In this document: in pieces, positions 1 through 9,139 of the stretch
Numbering within the stretch: position 1 is the first letter of the stretch
Layout: each line of letters starts with the position of its first letter
NCBI GenBank assembly: GCA_046565505.1
Contig: JBKHYJ010000098.1
Location: forward strand, 93,631-157,630
DNA length: 64,000 nucleotides
Direction: 5' to 3'
Source: JBKHYJ01 sp046565505
Lineage (GTDB): Bacteria; Acidobacteriota; Blastocatellia; UBA7656
The notes under the pieces: model-generated
The model's database searches: none
The model's input: the letters and a program-made list of their open reading frames with translations, nothing else
Told to the model about the DNA's origin: nothing
Made by a program: the position numbers and the translations under genes

Positions 1-151
1 CATCGTCCTTGGCCTGCTGCTTAGGGTCGGGCCTCGTGGCCTGCCCGCCCTGAGCCGGGGGCCGCCGCGCGGGGCCGGATTTCTGCGCCGCCCCCGAAGA
101 GGCGAACGCGACTGCGAGCGCGATCATTGCGATTGAGATTCTTGTAAGCAT
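1..151 (-). CDS. N-terminus of an exported protein, cut by the window edge
   Basis: Fifty codons are visible, reading leftwards from an ATG at 149-151 and running off the window without a stop. The first 22 or so residues look like a Sec signal peptide: MLTR, then a hydrophobic stretch (ISIAMIALAVAFASS) and an A-A-Q type cleavage site. A Pro/Gln/Arg-rich linker follows (RRPPAQGG and onward), so the visible part holds no catalytic domain. An AGGTGAG stretch lies just upstream of the ATG and suits ribosome binding. The gene lies 88 bp downstream of the VWA-domain gene on the same strand and could be co-transcribed with it. Function cannot be assigned from what is visible. Confidence 0.55.
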   Translation of the reverse strand, partial: MLTRISIAMIALAVAFASSGAAQKSGPARRPPAQGGQATRPDPKQQAKDD

Positions 152-239
152 ACTCACCTGGGGCGGCGGGGCCTTGCGGTCGCGGGCCGCGCGGCAACAA
201 AGCCCGCCGGCGCGCGGCGCGACCTGTGGCGCTCGCCCT

Positions 240-1181
240 TCAATAAGTGTACCCCTGCTTGTGGTAGAGCCGGCCCTCCGCCGCGACGAGCTTCACCTTG
301 ATCTCGCGGCGCTTGTCCGACCGCGTCTGGTTCTCCGGCTTGTAAAAGATGACGTACTCCTGGCGCAAATCTTCGGCCACCTGCGTGAACGCGCGGAACA
401 GCTCGGCCTTTTGAGAGGGCAGGAAAATCTGGCCCCCGGTCGCCTCGCACAGCTTGCGCAGCTCCTTGTCGTCGGCGCTCTCCGTCATGCCGGACGCGAC
501 GCCCTTGAAATTCTTCGTGCTGATGCCGAATATGGTCACGTCGTAACGCTGGGCCATCTCAATGGCGTCCTTCAGCGTGTGCTCGCTGGCCGTGTCGTCC
601 CCGTCGGAGAGCACCACGATTATGCGCCGGGACTCGGCCCCCCCGATGTTAGCCATCTTCTCTTCGATCACGCGGTAAACGCCGTCGTAGAGCCTGGTGT
701 AGCCGCCCGCCTTGACGCTCTTGATGGCGCGGATGAGCGGCTCCTGCGCGTCGGTGAAATCCTGGTGCAGCTCCACGTCTGAATCGAAGGTCGCGAACAA
801 CACCTGGTCCTTGCGGCGGTAGGTCGTGACTGTGGCGACGAAATCTTCGGCCGCGTCTTTCTCGAACGGCAGCTTGAGCTTCACGCTGTTGCTCGTGTCC
901 ATCAGCATGGCTATGTTGAGCGGCAACTGGCTCGGCGAAATGAATTTCAATATGCTTTGCCGCCTGCCGTCCTCGTAAACTTCAAAGTTGCCGGCCGTAA
1001 GCCCCGACACGAACTTATTCTTTTCCTTCACGGAAATGGGGAGCCGCACCTCTAGCGTGCCGATCCTTTGCGGGGTGTCATCCTGCTGCTTCGACTGCCG
1101 GGCCCCGGCCGAAGCAGGCAGGGCGCCGAGGGGGAGACTGAAGGCCAGGGCCAAGGCTATAAGTACTGCTGGGCGTCTCAT
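240..1181 (-). CDS. VWA-domain exported protein (VWFA-related acidobacterial family)
   Basis: A 313-residue exported protein. Residues 1-25 are a signal peptide (MRRPAVLIALALAFSLP, cleavage near ASA-G). A short N-terminal region is followed by a von Willebrand factor A domain from about residue 85 to 290. The metal-ion-dependent adhesion site is visible as D95-T-S97-N-S99 in AMLMDTSNSV, with a later VVLSDGDDT strand. This arrangement matches the VWFA-related proteins common in Acidobacteriota, thought to act in extracytoplasmic protein binding; the ligand is unknown. An upstream in-frame ATG at 1235 would add 18 residues before the signal peptide, so I place the start at 1181; a GGAGG lies 13 bases upstream. 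A strong promoter at 1255-1284 suggests transcription apart from the rluD-lgt-lspA-ileS cluster. Confidence 0.85.
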   Translation of the reverse strand: MRRPAVLIALALAFSLPLGALPASAGARQSKQQDDTPQRIGTLEVRLPISVKEKNKFVSGLTAGNFEVYEDGRRQSILKFISPSQLPLNIAMLMDTSNSVKLKLPFEKDAAEDFVATVTTYRRKDQVLFATFDSDVELHQDFTDAQEPLIRAIKSVKAGGYTRLYDGVYRVIEEKMANIGGAESRRIIVVLSDGDDTASEHTLKDAIEMAQRYDVTIFGISTKNFKGVASGMTESADDKELRKLCEATGGQIFLPSQKAELFRAFTQVAEDLRQEYVIFYKPENQTRSDKRREIKVKLVAAEGRLYHKQGYTY

Positions 1182-1254
1182 CTCTACCGGGGAACCTCCG
1201 ACCATGTGGGTCTGATGCACGGGAAGTTGATTCACGATGCTTTAATCAAACTAA

Positions 1255-1284
1255 ATTATAGTTGTCTTGCCGAAAGGGTGTCCA
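1255..1284 (-). promoter_or_regulatory. Sigma-70-type promoter for the VWA gene
   Basis: On the minus strand, TGGACA (1284-1279, five of six to consensus) is separated by 18 bp from a perfect TATAAT (1260-1255). It lies about 75 bp upstream of the VWA start codon, in an AT-rich pocket of otherwise GC-rich DNA. Confidence 0.6.
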
Positions 1285-1411
1285 GCAGGTATTGATTCGC
1301 CGCTCGTGCCGCGCGGTTCTGAGCCGGCGGCCGTGGCCGGGCGGCAGAGCCCGGCGCCGCAGGTTATTGGATCCGCCTGCGCGGATTCTAATGGCAGCCG
1401 CGCGGGCCGGG

Positions 1412-2341
1412 CTAACTCAAGTCCTTGAGAAATCCGGCGAGCTCCTGCGGCAAAGGCGAGCTGAATTCCAGCCGCTCGCCCGTGCGGGGGTGGGTGAAAG
1501 CCAGTTGCGCCGAGTGCAGAAAATGTCTGCCGAGCGCGCGAATCTTCTGCTTTGCGCGGGGGTCGCGCACGGAGTTTTCGCGCCCGCCCCCGTAGGCCGC
1601 GTCGCCCACGACCGGGTGGCCCACGTGCGCCATATGCACACGTATCTGGTGCGTGCGCCCCGTCTTGATCTGCACGTTCAGCAGCGTGAACTCCTGGTAA
1701 GCCTGCGCGACCTGGAAGGCGGTGTGCGCCGTCCGGCCCGCGCCCCCGCGGAGCACGGCCATGCGCGTGCGGTTGTGCGGGCTGCGGCCCAGGCGGGCCT
1801 CTATCTCCCCCCGCCCCTGAGACATCCGCCCATAGACGAGGGCGACGTACATCTTAAAGACCTGGCGGTCACGAAACTGGTCAGACAACCGCTCGTGAGT
1901 GAAATCATTTTTGGCTACGACGAGCAGGCCGGAGGTCTCTTTATCTATCCGGTGAACGATGCCCGGGCGGACGCGGCCCGCGGCCCCAGACAGCGTGTTG
2001 AAGTGGTATACGAGCGCGTTGGCCAGCGTGCCCGACTCTACGCCCGCGCCGGGGTGCACGACCATTCCGGCGGGCTTATCGACTACGATCAAATCGTCAT
2101 CTTCGCCGGCGACGTTCAGCGCGATCGGCTCGGGCGCGAGCTCGACGGGCGGGGGCTCGGGCAGGTCTATTTCGACCTCGTCGCCTGCGCGCAGCCGATA
2201 GCTGGGCTTCGCCGGCCTGTCGTTGACAAGGACATCGCCGTCTTCGATCGCGCGCCGAATCCGCGTGCGGCTGACTTCGTTTATGAGGGACGCGAGGAAG
2301 GTATCGAGGCGCGCGCCGGCCGCCTCCGTACTGACCGTCAT
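1412..2341 (-). CDS. rluD: RluA/RluD-family 23S rRNA pseudouridine synthase
   Basis: A 309-residue RNA pseudouridine synthase that would convert specific uridines in the large-subunit rRNA. An N-terminal S4 RNA-binding domain (RLDTFLASLINEVSRTRIRR, with DVLVNDRPAK) precedes the catalytic domain, which carries the signature GIVHRIDKETSGLLVVAKN; the Asp of HRID is the expected nucleophile. The downstream KTGRTHQIRVHMAHVGHPVVGD block is also diagnostic of the RluA/C/D group. The reading frame extends upstream to 2539 but overlaps lgt there, and family length and the S4 onset fit the ATG at 2341. The gene is last in the ileS-lspA-lgt cluster, 59 bp after lgt. RluD is the most likely member given the S4 domain, but RluC-type specificity cannot be excluded. 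Confidence 0.9.
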   Translation of the reverse strand: MTVSTEAAGARLDTFLASLINEVSRTRIRRAIEDGDVLVNDRPAKPSYRLRAGDEVEIDLPEPPPVELAPEPIALNVAGEDDDLIVVDKPAGMVVHPGAGVESGTLANALVYHFNTLSGAAGRVRPGIVHRIDKETSGLLVVAKNDFTHERLSDQFRDRQVFKMYVALVYGRMSQGRGEIEARLGRSPHNRTRMAVLRGGAGRTAHTAFQVAQAYQEFTLLNVQIKTGRTHQIRVHMAHVGHPVVGDAAYGGGRENSVRDPRAKQKIRALGRHFLHSAQLAFTHPRTGERLEFSSPLPQELAGFLKDLS

Positions 2342-2400
2342 TGACTGAGCTTCTGTGCTCACTGGTTCTGGGCCCGGGGTTGGGGAAAGGCGGGCATGGA

Positions 2401-3228
2401 TTAAGGGTTGGAAACAGTCTCGGTCCCTTGAATCCTGATGCCCGAGCGACCCGCCCTGGCCCGCCGCCACTGGTACAGCGTAAGGACCAGTCCGAGCGCG
2501 AACAAGATGGCCGAAATGAATTGCGAAGTCGAGAGCCATAGCACATGCCCGCGCGGGTCGTCGCGCCAGAACTCGATCGTGAACCGCGCCGCCGAATACA
2601 CCATCATGTAAGTGTAGATCACCTGGCCGTCAAACTTCCGCCGCCTGTGGAGCCAGAACAGGAACCCGAAGATGAGGAGGTTCATCGCGGCTTCGATCAA
2701 CTGGGTCGGCACGAGCGCGGTGTCTATTGGCACGTCCGTCAACTCATGCGCCTTCTCCGTGAATCGCACGCCGATCCATGAGGCGGTGGGCTTGCCCCAG
2801 CAGCACCCGGCCGAGAAGCACCCCAGCCGGCCGACCGCATGGCCCAGCGCCACGCCCGGCGCGAAGGCGTCGGCCGTCCTGCGCCAGGGCAGGTGCCACT
2901 TGCGTATCAGTATGACGCTCACGACCAGCGCCACGACAAACCCGCCATAGAAAACCCCGCCCGAGCGCAGAAGGTCGAGCGAGAATATCCGCCGCCAGTC
3001 GCCCCCGTTATCGCCCCACTCGGTCATCACCATGAGGGCCTTCGAGCCTATGAGCGAGGACGCCAGTATGTACAGTCCCAGGTCATAGACGCGGTTCTTA
3101 GGCAGCCCATCGCCCGCCGCGAGCCGCGCGGTGAACCACAGCGCCAGGATGAACCCGATGGCGAGCAGCACCCCATAGGTAGCTATCGGGATGTCGAGGC
3201 CCGGTATTCTGAAAAGCTCTGGAAGCAT
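2401..3228 (-). CDS. lgt: Prolipoprotein diacylglyceryl transferase
   Basis: Lgt, 275 residues, an inner-membrane enzyme that transfers diacylglyceryl from phosphatidylglycerol to the lipobox cysteine of prolipoproteins. Seven or so hydrophobic segments are visible. The Lgt signature appears as ALGHAVGRLGCFSAGCCWGK, containing the conserved His and the essential Arg in GRLG. The N-terminus (FRIPGLDIPIATYGVLLAIG) is typical. It sits between lspA and the pseudouridine synthase on the same strand, so the first two steps of lipoprotein processing are encoded side by side. The spacing to lspA is 79 bp and no terminator is visible in it. Confidence 0.95.
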   Translation of the reverse strand: MLPELFRIPGLDIPIATYGVLLAIGFILALWFTARLAAGDGLPKNRVYDLGLYILASSLIGSKALMVMTEWGDNGGDWRRIFSLDLLRSGGVFYGGFVVALVVSVILIRKWHLPWRRTADAFAPGVALGHAVGRLGCFSAGCCWGKPTASWIGVRFTEKAHELTDVPIDTALVPTQLIEAAMNLLIFGFLFWLHRRRKFDGQVIYTYMMVYSAARFTIEFWRDDPRGHVLWLSTSQFISAILFALGLVLTLYQWRRARAGRSGIRIQGTETVSNP

Positions 3229-3307
3229 CTTAAATACTCCGAACGCGAGGCGCGCGATGGCGGCCGCGAAAGCGCGTTCCGGCCGCCTCTGTCAGTGCCG
3301 TCCGACC

Positions 3308-3880
3308 TCAGTTTACCGTGCCGCCCTCGTCGTTCACCGCGTCAGCCACGGGGGCGTCGCCGGCTTCCGCCGCGGCGGGGCGCTCCGGCTGCGGCGCGAG
3401 GAACAACTCGATAGCCATCAGCGCCGCGCCTATGGTTATGGCCGTATCGGCTATGTTGAAGACGGGCCACTGGTAGCTCTTGTAGTACAAGAGGATGAAA
3501 TCTATCACGCGCCCCATCCGAACGCGGTCGACTAAGTTGCCGCAGATGCCCGCGGCCAGCAGCGCGAGCGACCACAGCAGCAAGCTGTTTGATGATGGCG
3601 CGCGCATCAGGTAAAAGACGACGACGGCGACAGCCGCGACGGAGATGGCTACCAGAAGCCACCTGACGTCGCCGTTATTGAGCATGCCGAAAGCTATGCC
3701 GGGGTTCTCCGTGTAGCTGAGCTTAAAAAAACCTGGGATGATGTCAAACTCGTCGCCTTCGCGCAGGCGCAGCGACACCCAGTATTTCGTGAACTGGTCG
3801 AGCGCCAGCACAAGCGAGGTGACGATCAAGTACCAGAGCTTGCCCGCGCCCGTGTTGACGCTAATCGCTTCTGAACTCAT
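3308..3880 (-). CDS. lspA: Lipoprotein signal peptidase (signal peptidase II)
   Basis: LspA, 190 residues, a membrane aspartic protease that removes the signal peptide from diacylglyceryl-modified prolipoproteins. Four membrane segments are visible. The catalytic aspartates are D118 in GNLVDRVRMG and D145 in FNIADTAITIG, and the upstream ENPGIAFGM motif is also conserved. A polar Ala/Pro/Glu-rich tail of about 30 residues follows the last helix and is longer than in many LspA proteins. The start codon overlaps the ileS stop as TGATG (3882-3878), which implies translational coupling. The ileS-lspA order is a widespread bacterial arrangement. Confidence 0.96.
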   Translation of the reverse strand: MSSEAISVNTGAGKLWYLIVTSLVLALDQFTKYWVSLRLREGDEFDIIPGFFKLSYTENPGIAFGMLNNGDVRWLLVAISVAAVAVVVFYLMRAPSSNSLLLWSLALLAAGICGNLVDRVRMGRVIDFILLYYKSYQWPVFNIADTAITIGAALMAIELFLAPQPERPAAAEAGDAPVADAVNDEGGTVN

Positions 3881-6800
3881 CAGGCTTCCATACCTCCCCA
3901 GCCTTCTTCTACCTGGCGGACGCAGCGAGCGTCGAGCGTCGGGTAGCGGGGGTCGCCGCCCACGCTTTCAGAGTAGTTCCAACACCGCTCACACTTCAAG
4001 CCGCTCGCATGCCCTACGACGACCTGTAGCGCGCCCGCGGGCCCGGCCCCGTCCCGAGATTCGTCGCCGGCGGCCGCCTCTTCGAGCGCGACCTGCGACA
4101 CGATGAAGATGGCCGGCAGCTGATCCTCGTACTCTCTGAGCAGCCGCAGCGTGTCGCCGCCCGCGCGCAGCGTGACCCCGGCCTCGAGCGACGCGCCTAT
4201 CACTTTCTCGTTGCGCTTCTCTTCGAGCGCCTTCTGCACGGCCGACCTGATTTCCAGCAGCCTCCCCCACCTCGCCAGCAGTTCTTTGCCGCCTTCGCGC
4301 GCCTCCGCTTCAGGGAACTCCGCGAGGTGCACGGACGCCGCGCGGCCCTTGCCGGGGAGCGCCTCCCATATCTCGTCGGCCGTGAAAGCAAGAATGGGCG
4401 CGATCAGCCGCGCGAATCGGTCCACGACTTCGTACAGCGCCGTCTGCGCGCTGCGGCGGCCCACGGACTTCGGCGCGAAGGTGTATAGTCGGTCCTTCAG
4501 TATGTCGATGTAGACCGCCGAAAGCGTCACCGTCGCGTAATTGTATAAGGCATGGTAGACGGTCGTGTAATCGAACCGCCCGTACGCGTCGACCACCTTG
4601 CGCGTGACTTCGTGCGTCATCGCCAGAGCCCAGCGGTCTATCTCCCACATCTCCGACTCGTCAACGCGGTCAAGCTCCGGGTCAAAGTCGCCGATGTTGC
4701 CGAGCGCGTACCTCGCCGTGTTGCGCAGCTTTCTGTAGGCGTCCACAAGCCGCCTCAATATCTCGTCGGACATGCGCACGTCTTCCTGGTAATCCGACGA
4801 AGCTACCCACAGGCGGAGTATCTCAGCCCCCGTCTTGCTTATAACCTCGTTCGGGGAGATGGCGTTGCCGGTCGACTTGTGCATGGCTTTGCCCTCGCCG
4901 TCAACGGTCCAGCCATGCGTGATGACCGCCTTGTATGGGGCCTCGCCGTGGGCGGCCAGCGCGACCATCAGCGACGAATTGAACCAGCCGCGAAACTGGT
5001 CCGGCCCTTCGAGGTAAACGTCTGCCGGCCACGGCAGCCCGCGCTCGCGTTCGAGCACGGCGAGCGACGAGGAGCCTGAGTCGAACCACACGTCTAGAAT
5101 GTCCATCTCTTTGCTGAAGCTCGCGCCGCCGCACTTCGGGCAGGCGAAGCCTTCGGGCAGCAGGTGGCGCGCCTCGCGCGAATACCATGCGTCCGACGTG
5201 TCCTTCTCGAATACTGAGGCTACATGTTTTATCACGCCCGCGTCGGCAATCGTCTCGCCGCAGCCTTCGCAATAAAAGACGGGGATGGGCACGCCCCAGA
5301 CTCTCTGCCGCGAAACGCACCAGTCGGGCCGCCCCTTAAACATGTTGCGCATGCGCTCGCGGCCCCAGGCGGGGATCCAATCGACGCGCTCGACCTCGCG
5401 CAGCGCGCCGCTGCGGAGCGCCGCGCCATCGCCGGCCGACTTGTCCATCGAGATGAACCACTGCGCCGTCGCGCGAAAGATCACGGGGTTATGACACCGC
5501 CAGCAGTGCGGGTAGCGGTGCGCGTAATCCTCCGTGTAAACGAGCGCGCCGGCATCTTTCAAAAACTCCACTATCGCCTCGTTCGCCTCGAAGACCTGCA
5601 TCCCGGCGAACCGCTCGACTTCGGGGGTGAAGCGGCCCGCGTTGTCAACCGGGCAATAAACTTCCGTCCCCGCCACGCCCAGCCGGTCGTAAACGGGCGC
5701 GAGTTGCGCGCGGTACTGCTGGCCGATGACGAAGTCGTCGTGCCCGTGGCCGGGGGCGGTGTGGACGCACCCGGTGCCCGCTTTGCCTGTCCCCTTCTTC
5801 TGCGCGTCCGCCACGTCAAGCTCGGTCTCGGCGTCGGATTCGCCGCCGAGCGTTACGTGCTCGCCCGACATCATGAGGGACGGCCGGTCCAGCCATGCAT
5901 GACGCGCCTGGAGCCCTTCAAGCATCGAGCCCGGAAAGCTGGCGACCAGGCTCGCAGCCGCGAACCCGCACTTCTCCGTGACGGCTTCGATCAGGTCTTT
6001 CGCGAGGACGTAAACCTCGCCGCCGACGGCGACCGCCGCGTAATCGAAATTCGGGTTGACCGATATCCCGAGGTTGGCCGGGAGCGTCCACGGGGTGGTC
6101 GTCCATATCAACACGTATACAGGCTTGCCGGCCATGCCCGGCCCCCCTTGCGTGTCACCCGCCTCGGGCCCGCGCCCCCCGGCGCGCATGCGTGTCTCAA
6201 GCTCGCGCACCTGGTCTTCGGGCAAGCGAAATTTAACGTAGATCGAGGGGGAATTGTGCTCTTTATACTCGACCTCCGCTTCGGCGAGCGCCGTCTGGTC
6301 GTGTATGCACCAGTAGACGGGGCGCCCGCCCTTGTAGACGTAGCCGCGCTCGACGAAGCGGCCGAACAGCCGCGCCGTCTCCGCCTCGTAAGCGTTCGAC
6401 ATCGTCAGGTATGGGTCGTCCCACTCGCCGAACACGCCGAGGCGCTGGAAATCGCGCGACTGCCGTTTGAGCGCCTCCGCCGCATGCTGGCGGCAGGCGC
6501 GGCGGATAGAGACGGGGCTCATCTGCGCCTTCTTCGCCCCGAGCTTTTTGTCCACGTAAAGCTCTATGGGCAGCCCGTGGCAATCGTAGCCCGGTACGTA
6601 AGGGGCGTCATAGCCCATCATCGAGTGCGACTTGACGATGAAGTCTTTCAGTATCTTGTTCATCGCCGTGCCGAGGTGTATGTCCGAGTTGGCGTAAGGC
6701 GGGCCGTCATGCAGTATGAAAATGGCGCGGCCCGCGCGCGCGCGGCGGATCTCGTGATATAAATCCATCTCGCGCCAGCGGGCCAGCCGCTCAGGCTCGC

Positions 6801-6885
6801 GCTGCGTGAGGTTGGCCTTCTGCGCGAAGGTAGTCTTCGGCAGGTTTACGGTCGCCTTCAAGTCGAAGGGAACTTCCGTCGTCAT
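3880..6885 (-). CDS. ileS: Isoleucyl-tRNA synthetase
   Basis: Class I aminoacyl-tRNA synthetase of 1001 residues, charging tRNA-Ile in the cytoplasm. The HIGH-type motif is in DGPPYANSDIHLGTAMNKIL, with HLGT (70-73) in place of HIGH. The editing (CP1) domain is in the first half, followed by WCVSRQRVWGVPIP and DILDVWFDSGSS. The KMSKS-type loop reads AMHKSTGNAISP. The C-terminal zinc region begins CERCWNYSESVG, but the second pair reads LDARCV, so the first Cys of that pair is replaced by Asp. Length and domain order are those of the bacterial type I enzyme. An AAGGAAAGG stretch precedes the start. No T-box leader is evident in the 160 bp upstream. Confidence 0.97.
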   Translation of the reverse strand: MTTEVPFDLKATVNLPKTTFAQKANLTQREPERLARWREMDLYHEIRRARAGRAIFILHDGPPYANSDIHLGTAMNKILKDFIVKSHSMMGYDAPYVPGYDCHGLPIELYVDKKLGAKKAQMSPVSIRRACRQHAAEALKRQSRDFQRLGVFGEWDDPYLTMSNAYEAETARLFGRFVERGYVYKGGRPVYWCIHDQTALAEAEVEYKEHNSPSIYVKFRLPEDQVRELETRMRAGGRGPEAGDTQGGPGMAGKPVYVLIWTTTPWTLPANLGISVNPNFDYAAVAVGGEVYVLAKDLIEAVTEKCGFAAASLVASFPGSMLEGLQARHAWLDRPSLMMSGEHVTLGGESDAETELDVADAQKKGTGKAGTGCVHTAPGHGHDDFVIGQQYRAQLAPVYDRLGVAGTEVYCPVDNAGRFTPEVERFAGMQVFEANEAIVEFLKDAGALVYTEDYAHRYPHCWRCHNPVIFRATAQWFISMDKSAGDGAALRSGALREVERVDWIPAWGRERMRNMFKGRPDWCVSRQRVWGVPIPVFYCEGCGETIADAGVIKHVASVFEKDTSDAWYSREARHLLPEGFACPKCGGASFSKEMDILDVWFDSGSSSLAVLERERGLPWPADVYLEGPDQFRGWFNSSLMVALAAHGEAPYKAVITHGWTVDGEGKAMHKSTGNAISPNEVISKTGAEILRLWVASSDYQEDVRMSDEILRRLVDAYRKLRNTARYALGNIGDFDPELDRVDESEMWEIDRWALAMTHEVTRKVVDAYGRFDYTTVYHALYNYATVTLSAVYIDILKDRLYTFAPKSVGRRSAQTALYEVVDRFARLIAPILAFTADEIWEALPGKGRAASVHLAEFPEAEAREGGKELLARWGRLLEIRSAVQKALEEKRNEKVIGASLEAGVTLRAGGDTLRLLREYEDQLPAIFIVSQVALEEAAAGDESRDGAGPAGALQVVVGHASGLKCERCWNYSESVGGDPRYPTLDARCVRQVEEGWGGMEA

Positions 6886-7046
6886 GGTTGATACGCCTTT
6901 CCTTGATCTTCTTCTATTACGCTCACGAGCATTAAGCTACTTCGTATAATTACTCAAAACGAGAAATAATGCACCTGCCGCGGGAGTCCGGGGGCCGCGG
7001 GCCGGCAAAAAACTCGCCGCCGAAAGATGTACGACAGGGGCCGGAG

Positions 7047-8138
7047 CTAGAGTTCGACCTCGTGCATCCAGTTGAACGGGTCGTCCTGGCCCGTCTGAAT
7101 ATTAACCAGGCTCTGGCGAAGCTGCCGGGTCATGTCCCCCTCGCCGCCGGCCCCGAAAATATGATCGGTGTTATTATAATGGATCATTCTTATGGGCTGG
7201 ATGGAAGCCGCCGTCCCCGTAAAGAAAGCCTCTTTGGCGCGCGCCAAGACTTCCTTAATACTCACCGGCCTCTCCTCGACGGCCCAGCCTTTGTGCCTGG
7301 CAATTTCGATCACAGAATCCCTCGTGATGCCCGGCAGTATCGAGCCGTCTAAGTCGGGGGTCACCAAAGTATTGTCGTCGTAGACGGCGAAGAAGTTGCT
7401 CGACCCGAGTTCCTCGACGAACTGGCCGTGCCGCGAGTCCAGGTACAACACGTCTGTGTAGCCTTTCTTTTTGGCGAACTCGCGCGGGAGCAGCGTCCCG
7501 GCGTAGTTGCCGGCGGCCTTGATATTCCCTGTGCTGTGCAGGGCCACCCTGTGCGTATCGTCGAGCACTATGAACCTGCCCCCGCCCTCTTTCCTGTACT
7601 CGCCGACCCTTTGGACGTAGATGTAAAAAGTATAACTCGGCGCGGGGTCTACCCCGAGCACCTCGCCGCTGCCTATCATGACGGGGCGTATGTACAGGCT
7701 GCCCGTCTCGCAGTCGGGCACGAACCGTTTGTTACGGCGCACGACCTCTTCGACCGCCTCTATGAATCTTTTGACGGGGACGGGCGGCATGACGAGTCTC
7801 CTCGCGGACGTCTCAAAGCGGCGCGCGTTTTCCTCCGGCCGGAAAAGCGCTATCCTGTCGCCGGGCCGGCCGGACCTGCCCTTAGCTATTCTGAATGCCT
7901 TCATGCCTTCAAAGGCCGCCTGGCCGTAATTGAGGGCGACCGCGGCCGGCGATATCGTCAAATCTTTAAACTTTCTAATCCCCCCCTCGCCCCACGGGTC
8001 AGCTCCATCGGCCTGCGGCTTGTCTTCTCTGGTCTGCGCAAAATACATGAAAGTTTCCTTCGCTTCTTCCCTGTTGAATTTAAACCCCAGTTTCTGCCCT
8101 TCAGGCGAAGAGGCGGTTTCAACCTTATTCTGCGACAT
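7047..8138 (-). CDS. ilvE: Branched-chain amino acid aminotransferase
   Basis: A 363-residue fold-type IV PLP enzyme that interconverts branched-chain 2-oxo acids and Leu/Ile/Val using glutamate. The PLP lysine is in HSTGNIKAAGNYAGTLLP, followed by the substrate/cofactor segment DVLYLDSRHGQFVEELGSSN. LNYGQAAFEGMKAF near residue 70 and SLYIRPVMIGSG are further BCAT signatures. The length and long N-terminal region fit the larger (eukaryotic/actinobacterial-like) BCAT subgroup. An AGGAG lies 9 bases before the ATG. The gene is on the same strand as ileS, with 161 bp between them that look promoter-bearing rather than operonic. Confidence 0.95.
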   Translation of the reverse strand: MSQNKVETASSPEGQKLGFKFNREEAKETFMYFAQTREDKPQADGADPWGEGGIRKFKDLTISPAAVALNYGQAAFEGMKAFRIAKGRSGRPGDRIALFRPEENARRFETSARRLVMPPVPVKRFIEAVEEVVRRNKRFVPDCETGSLYIRPVMIGSGEVLGVDPAPSYTFYIYVQRVGEYRKEGGGRFIVLDDTHRVALHSTGNIKAAGNYAGTLLPREFAKKKGYTDVLYLDSRHGQFVEELGSSNFFAVYDDNTLVTPDLDGSILPGITRDSVIEIARHKGWAVEERPVSIKEVLARAKEAFFTGTAASIQPIRMIHYNNTDHIFGAGGEGDMTRQLRQSLVNIQTGQDDPFNWMHEVEL

Positions 8139-8338
8139 GTCTTGGTTCTCCTTTCAGGCGCATGGTCCGGCGCGGGAGCGCCGGGGGTCGTAGAGCAGTG
8201 ATTTCTTAGCGACGGTAAAAAATCGGGACTTTATCAACCTGATGCGGGCGCCCGGGTGAATGATCCGAACCCCGGCGGTGAGGCCGGCCGGCCGATTGGC
8301 TTCCGAGGGGCACTTTCGTCAAGCCGGGCTTTACGCGC

Positions 8339-8956
8339 TCACCCGATGAACATCTCTTCGTCTTGATAGGCCTGGTTAATCTGCTTACGGTCGCGGCCGA
8401 ACAGAGTCTCTATGGTCCGCCTGAGCCCGACGAGCAGGGCCGACACTTCGCGCATCGGCTGTAGTACCGTGGTCTGGACCTCAAGGGTCGTGCCTTCTAT
8501 GCGGTCCTGCGTGCGCGTGAGCAGCCCGTCAAGCTCGACGACTTTGCGCTGAAGCGTCGAGGTCGTGTGGTCGAGCGTGGCCGACATCTGCTCGGCCTGT
8601 TGCAGGGCGAGGTTCGTGATCTCTTGCGAGGAGGCGGAGACGGCGGCCGCGACCGCGCGCGTCTCGACGGTGATCTTCTCGAAAGACTCCCTGGCTTGCG
8701 CGCTGATCTTTTCGACCGTGACCTTGACGGCGGCGATAGTGCCCTGGACCTGGTCCACGACCGGCTCGACCTTCGCTATGATGGGTTCGGCCTTCGCAAT
8801 TATCGGCTCGACCTTCGCCTGAAGCGTCGCGGCAACATTCGTCAATTTCTTTACGGCCAGGTAGATGGCGACAAACATCGTAAGCTGGATTATGAAGCTC
8901 AGCGTGATGACAACGGCCGCGACTGCGACAATGATGTAGAAGGTCTGCTGATCCAC
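8339..8956 (-). CDS. Membrane-anchored coiled-coil protein, DUF948-like
   Basis: A 205-residue protein with one N-terminal transmembrane helix (about residues 7-33, FYIIVAVAAVVITL...), then an almost unbroken amphipathic helix rich in Ala, Val, Glu, Lys and Thr. A short repeat is visible just after the membrane helix (EPIIAKAEPIIAKVEPVV). The pattern resembles DUF948/YoxC-type or apolipoprotein-like helical proteins associated with the envelope. The start is a GTG (8954-8956) preceded by AAGGAGG, which decides it. It precedes the YtxH gene in the opposite coordinate sense and may share an envelope-stress role with it; that is inference. No catalytic residues are recognisable. Confidence 0.75.
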   Translation of the reverse strand: MDQQTFYIIVAVAAVVITLSFIIQLTMFVAIYLAVKKLTNVAATLQAKVEPIIAKAEPIIAKVEPVVDQVQGTIAAVKVTVEKISAQARESFEKITVETRAVAAAVSASSQEITNLALQQAEQMSATLDHTTSTLQRKVVELDGLLTRTQDRIEGTTLEVQTTVLQPMREVSALLVGLRRTIETLFGRDRKQINQAYQDEEMFIG

Positions 8957-9139
8957 GAGCCCTCCTTGCTAAGCACAAGGTGATCGAACACATGCCACGA
9001 GAGCCGATCGGCCCCGGCGCGAGGGGCGGGACAATACACCTCCCGCGCCCCTCACCCTGGGTGATCGAATGAGCGTCAGCCGATTAAACCGGGCGCGTTC
9101 CCCTGCAAAGAACAGACGCGGGAGCGCCTTCGCGCGCGG

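Noticed and set aside
1262..2344. A 360-codon plus-strand frame opposite the pseudouridine synthase
   Set aside because: The minus strand carries the S4 and HRIDKETSG motifs; the plus frame is Arg-rich with no domain.
5224..6762. A 512-codon frame on the plus strand opposite ileS
   Set aside because: It is antisense to a clear isoleucyl-tRNA synthetase, has no recognisable domain, and is the open-frame artefact expected in GC-rich DNA.
6886..7046. A T-box or riboswitch leader upstream of ileS
   Set aside because: The 160 bp hold no visible T-box sequence or specifier stem; only an AT-rich patch suggestive of a promoter.
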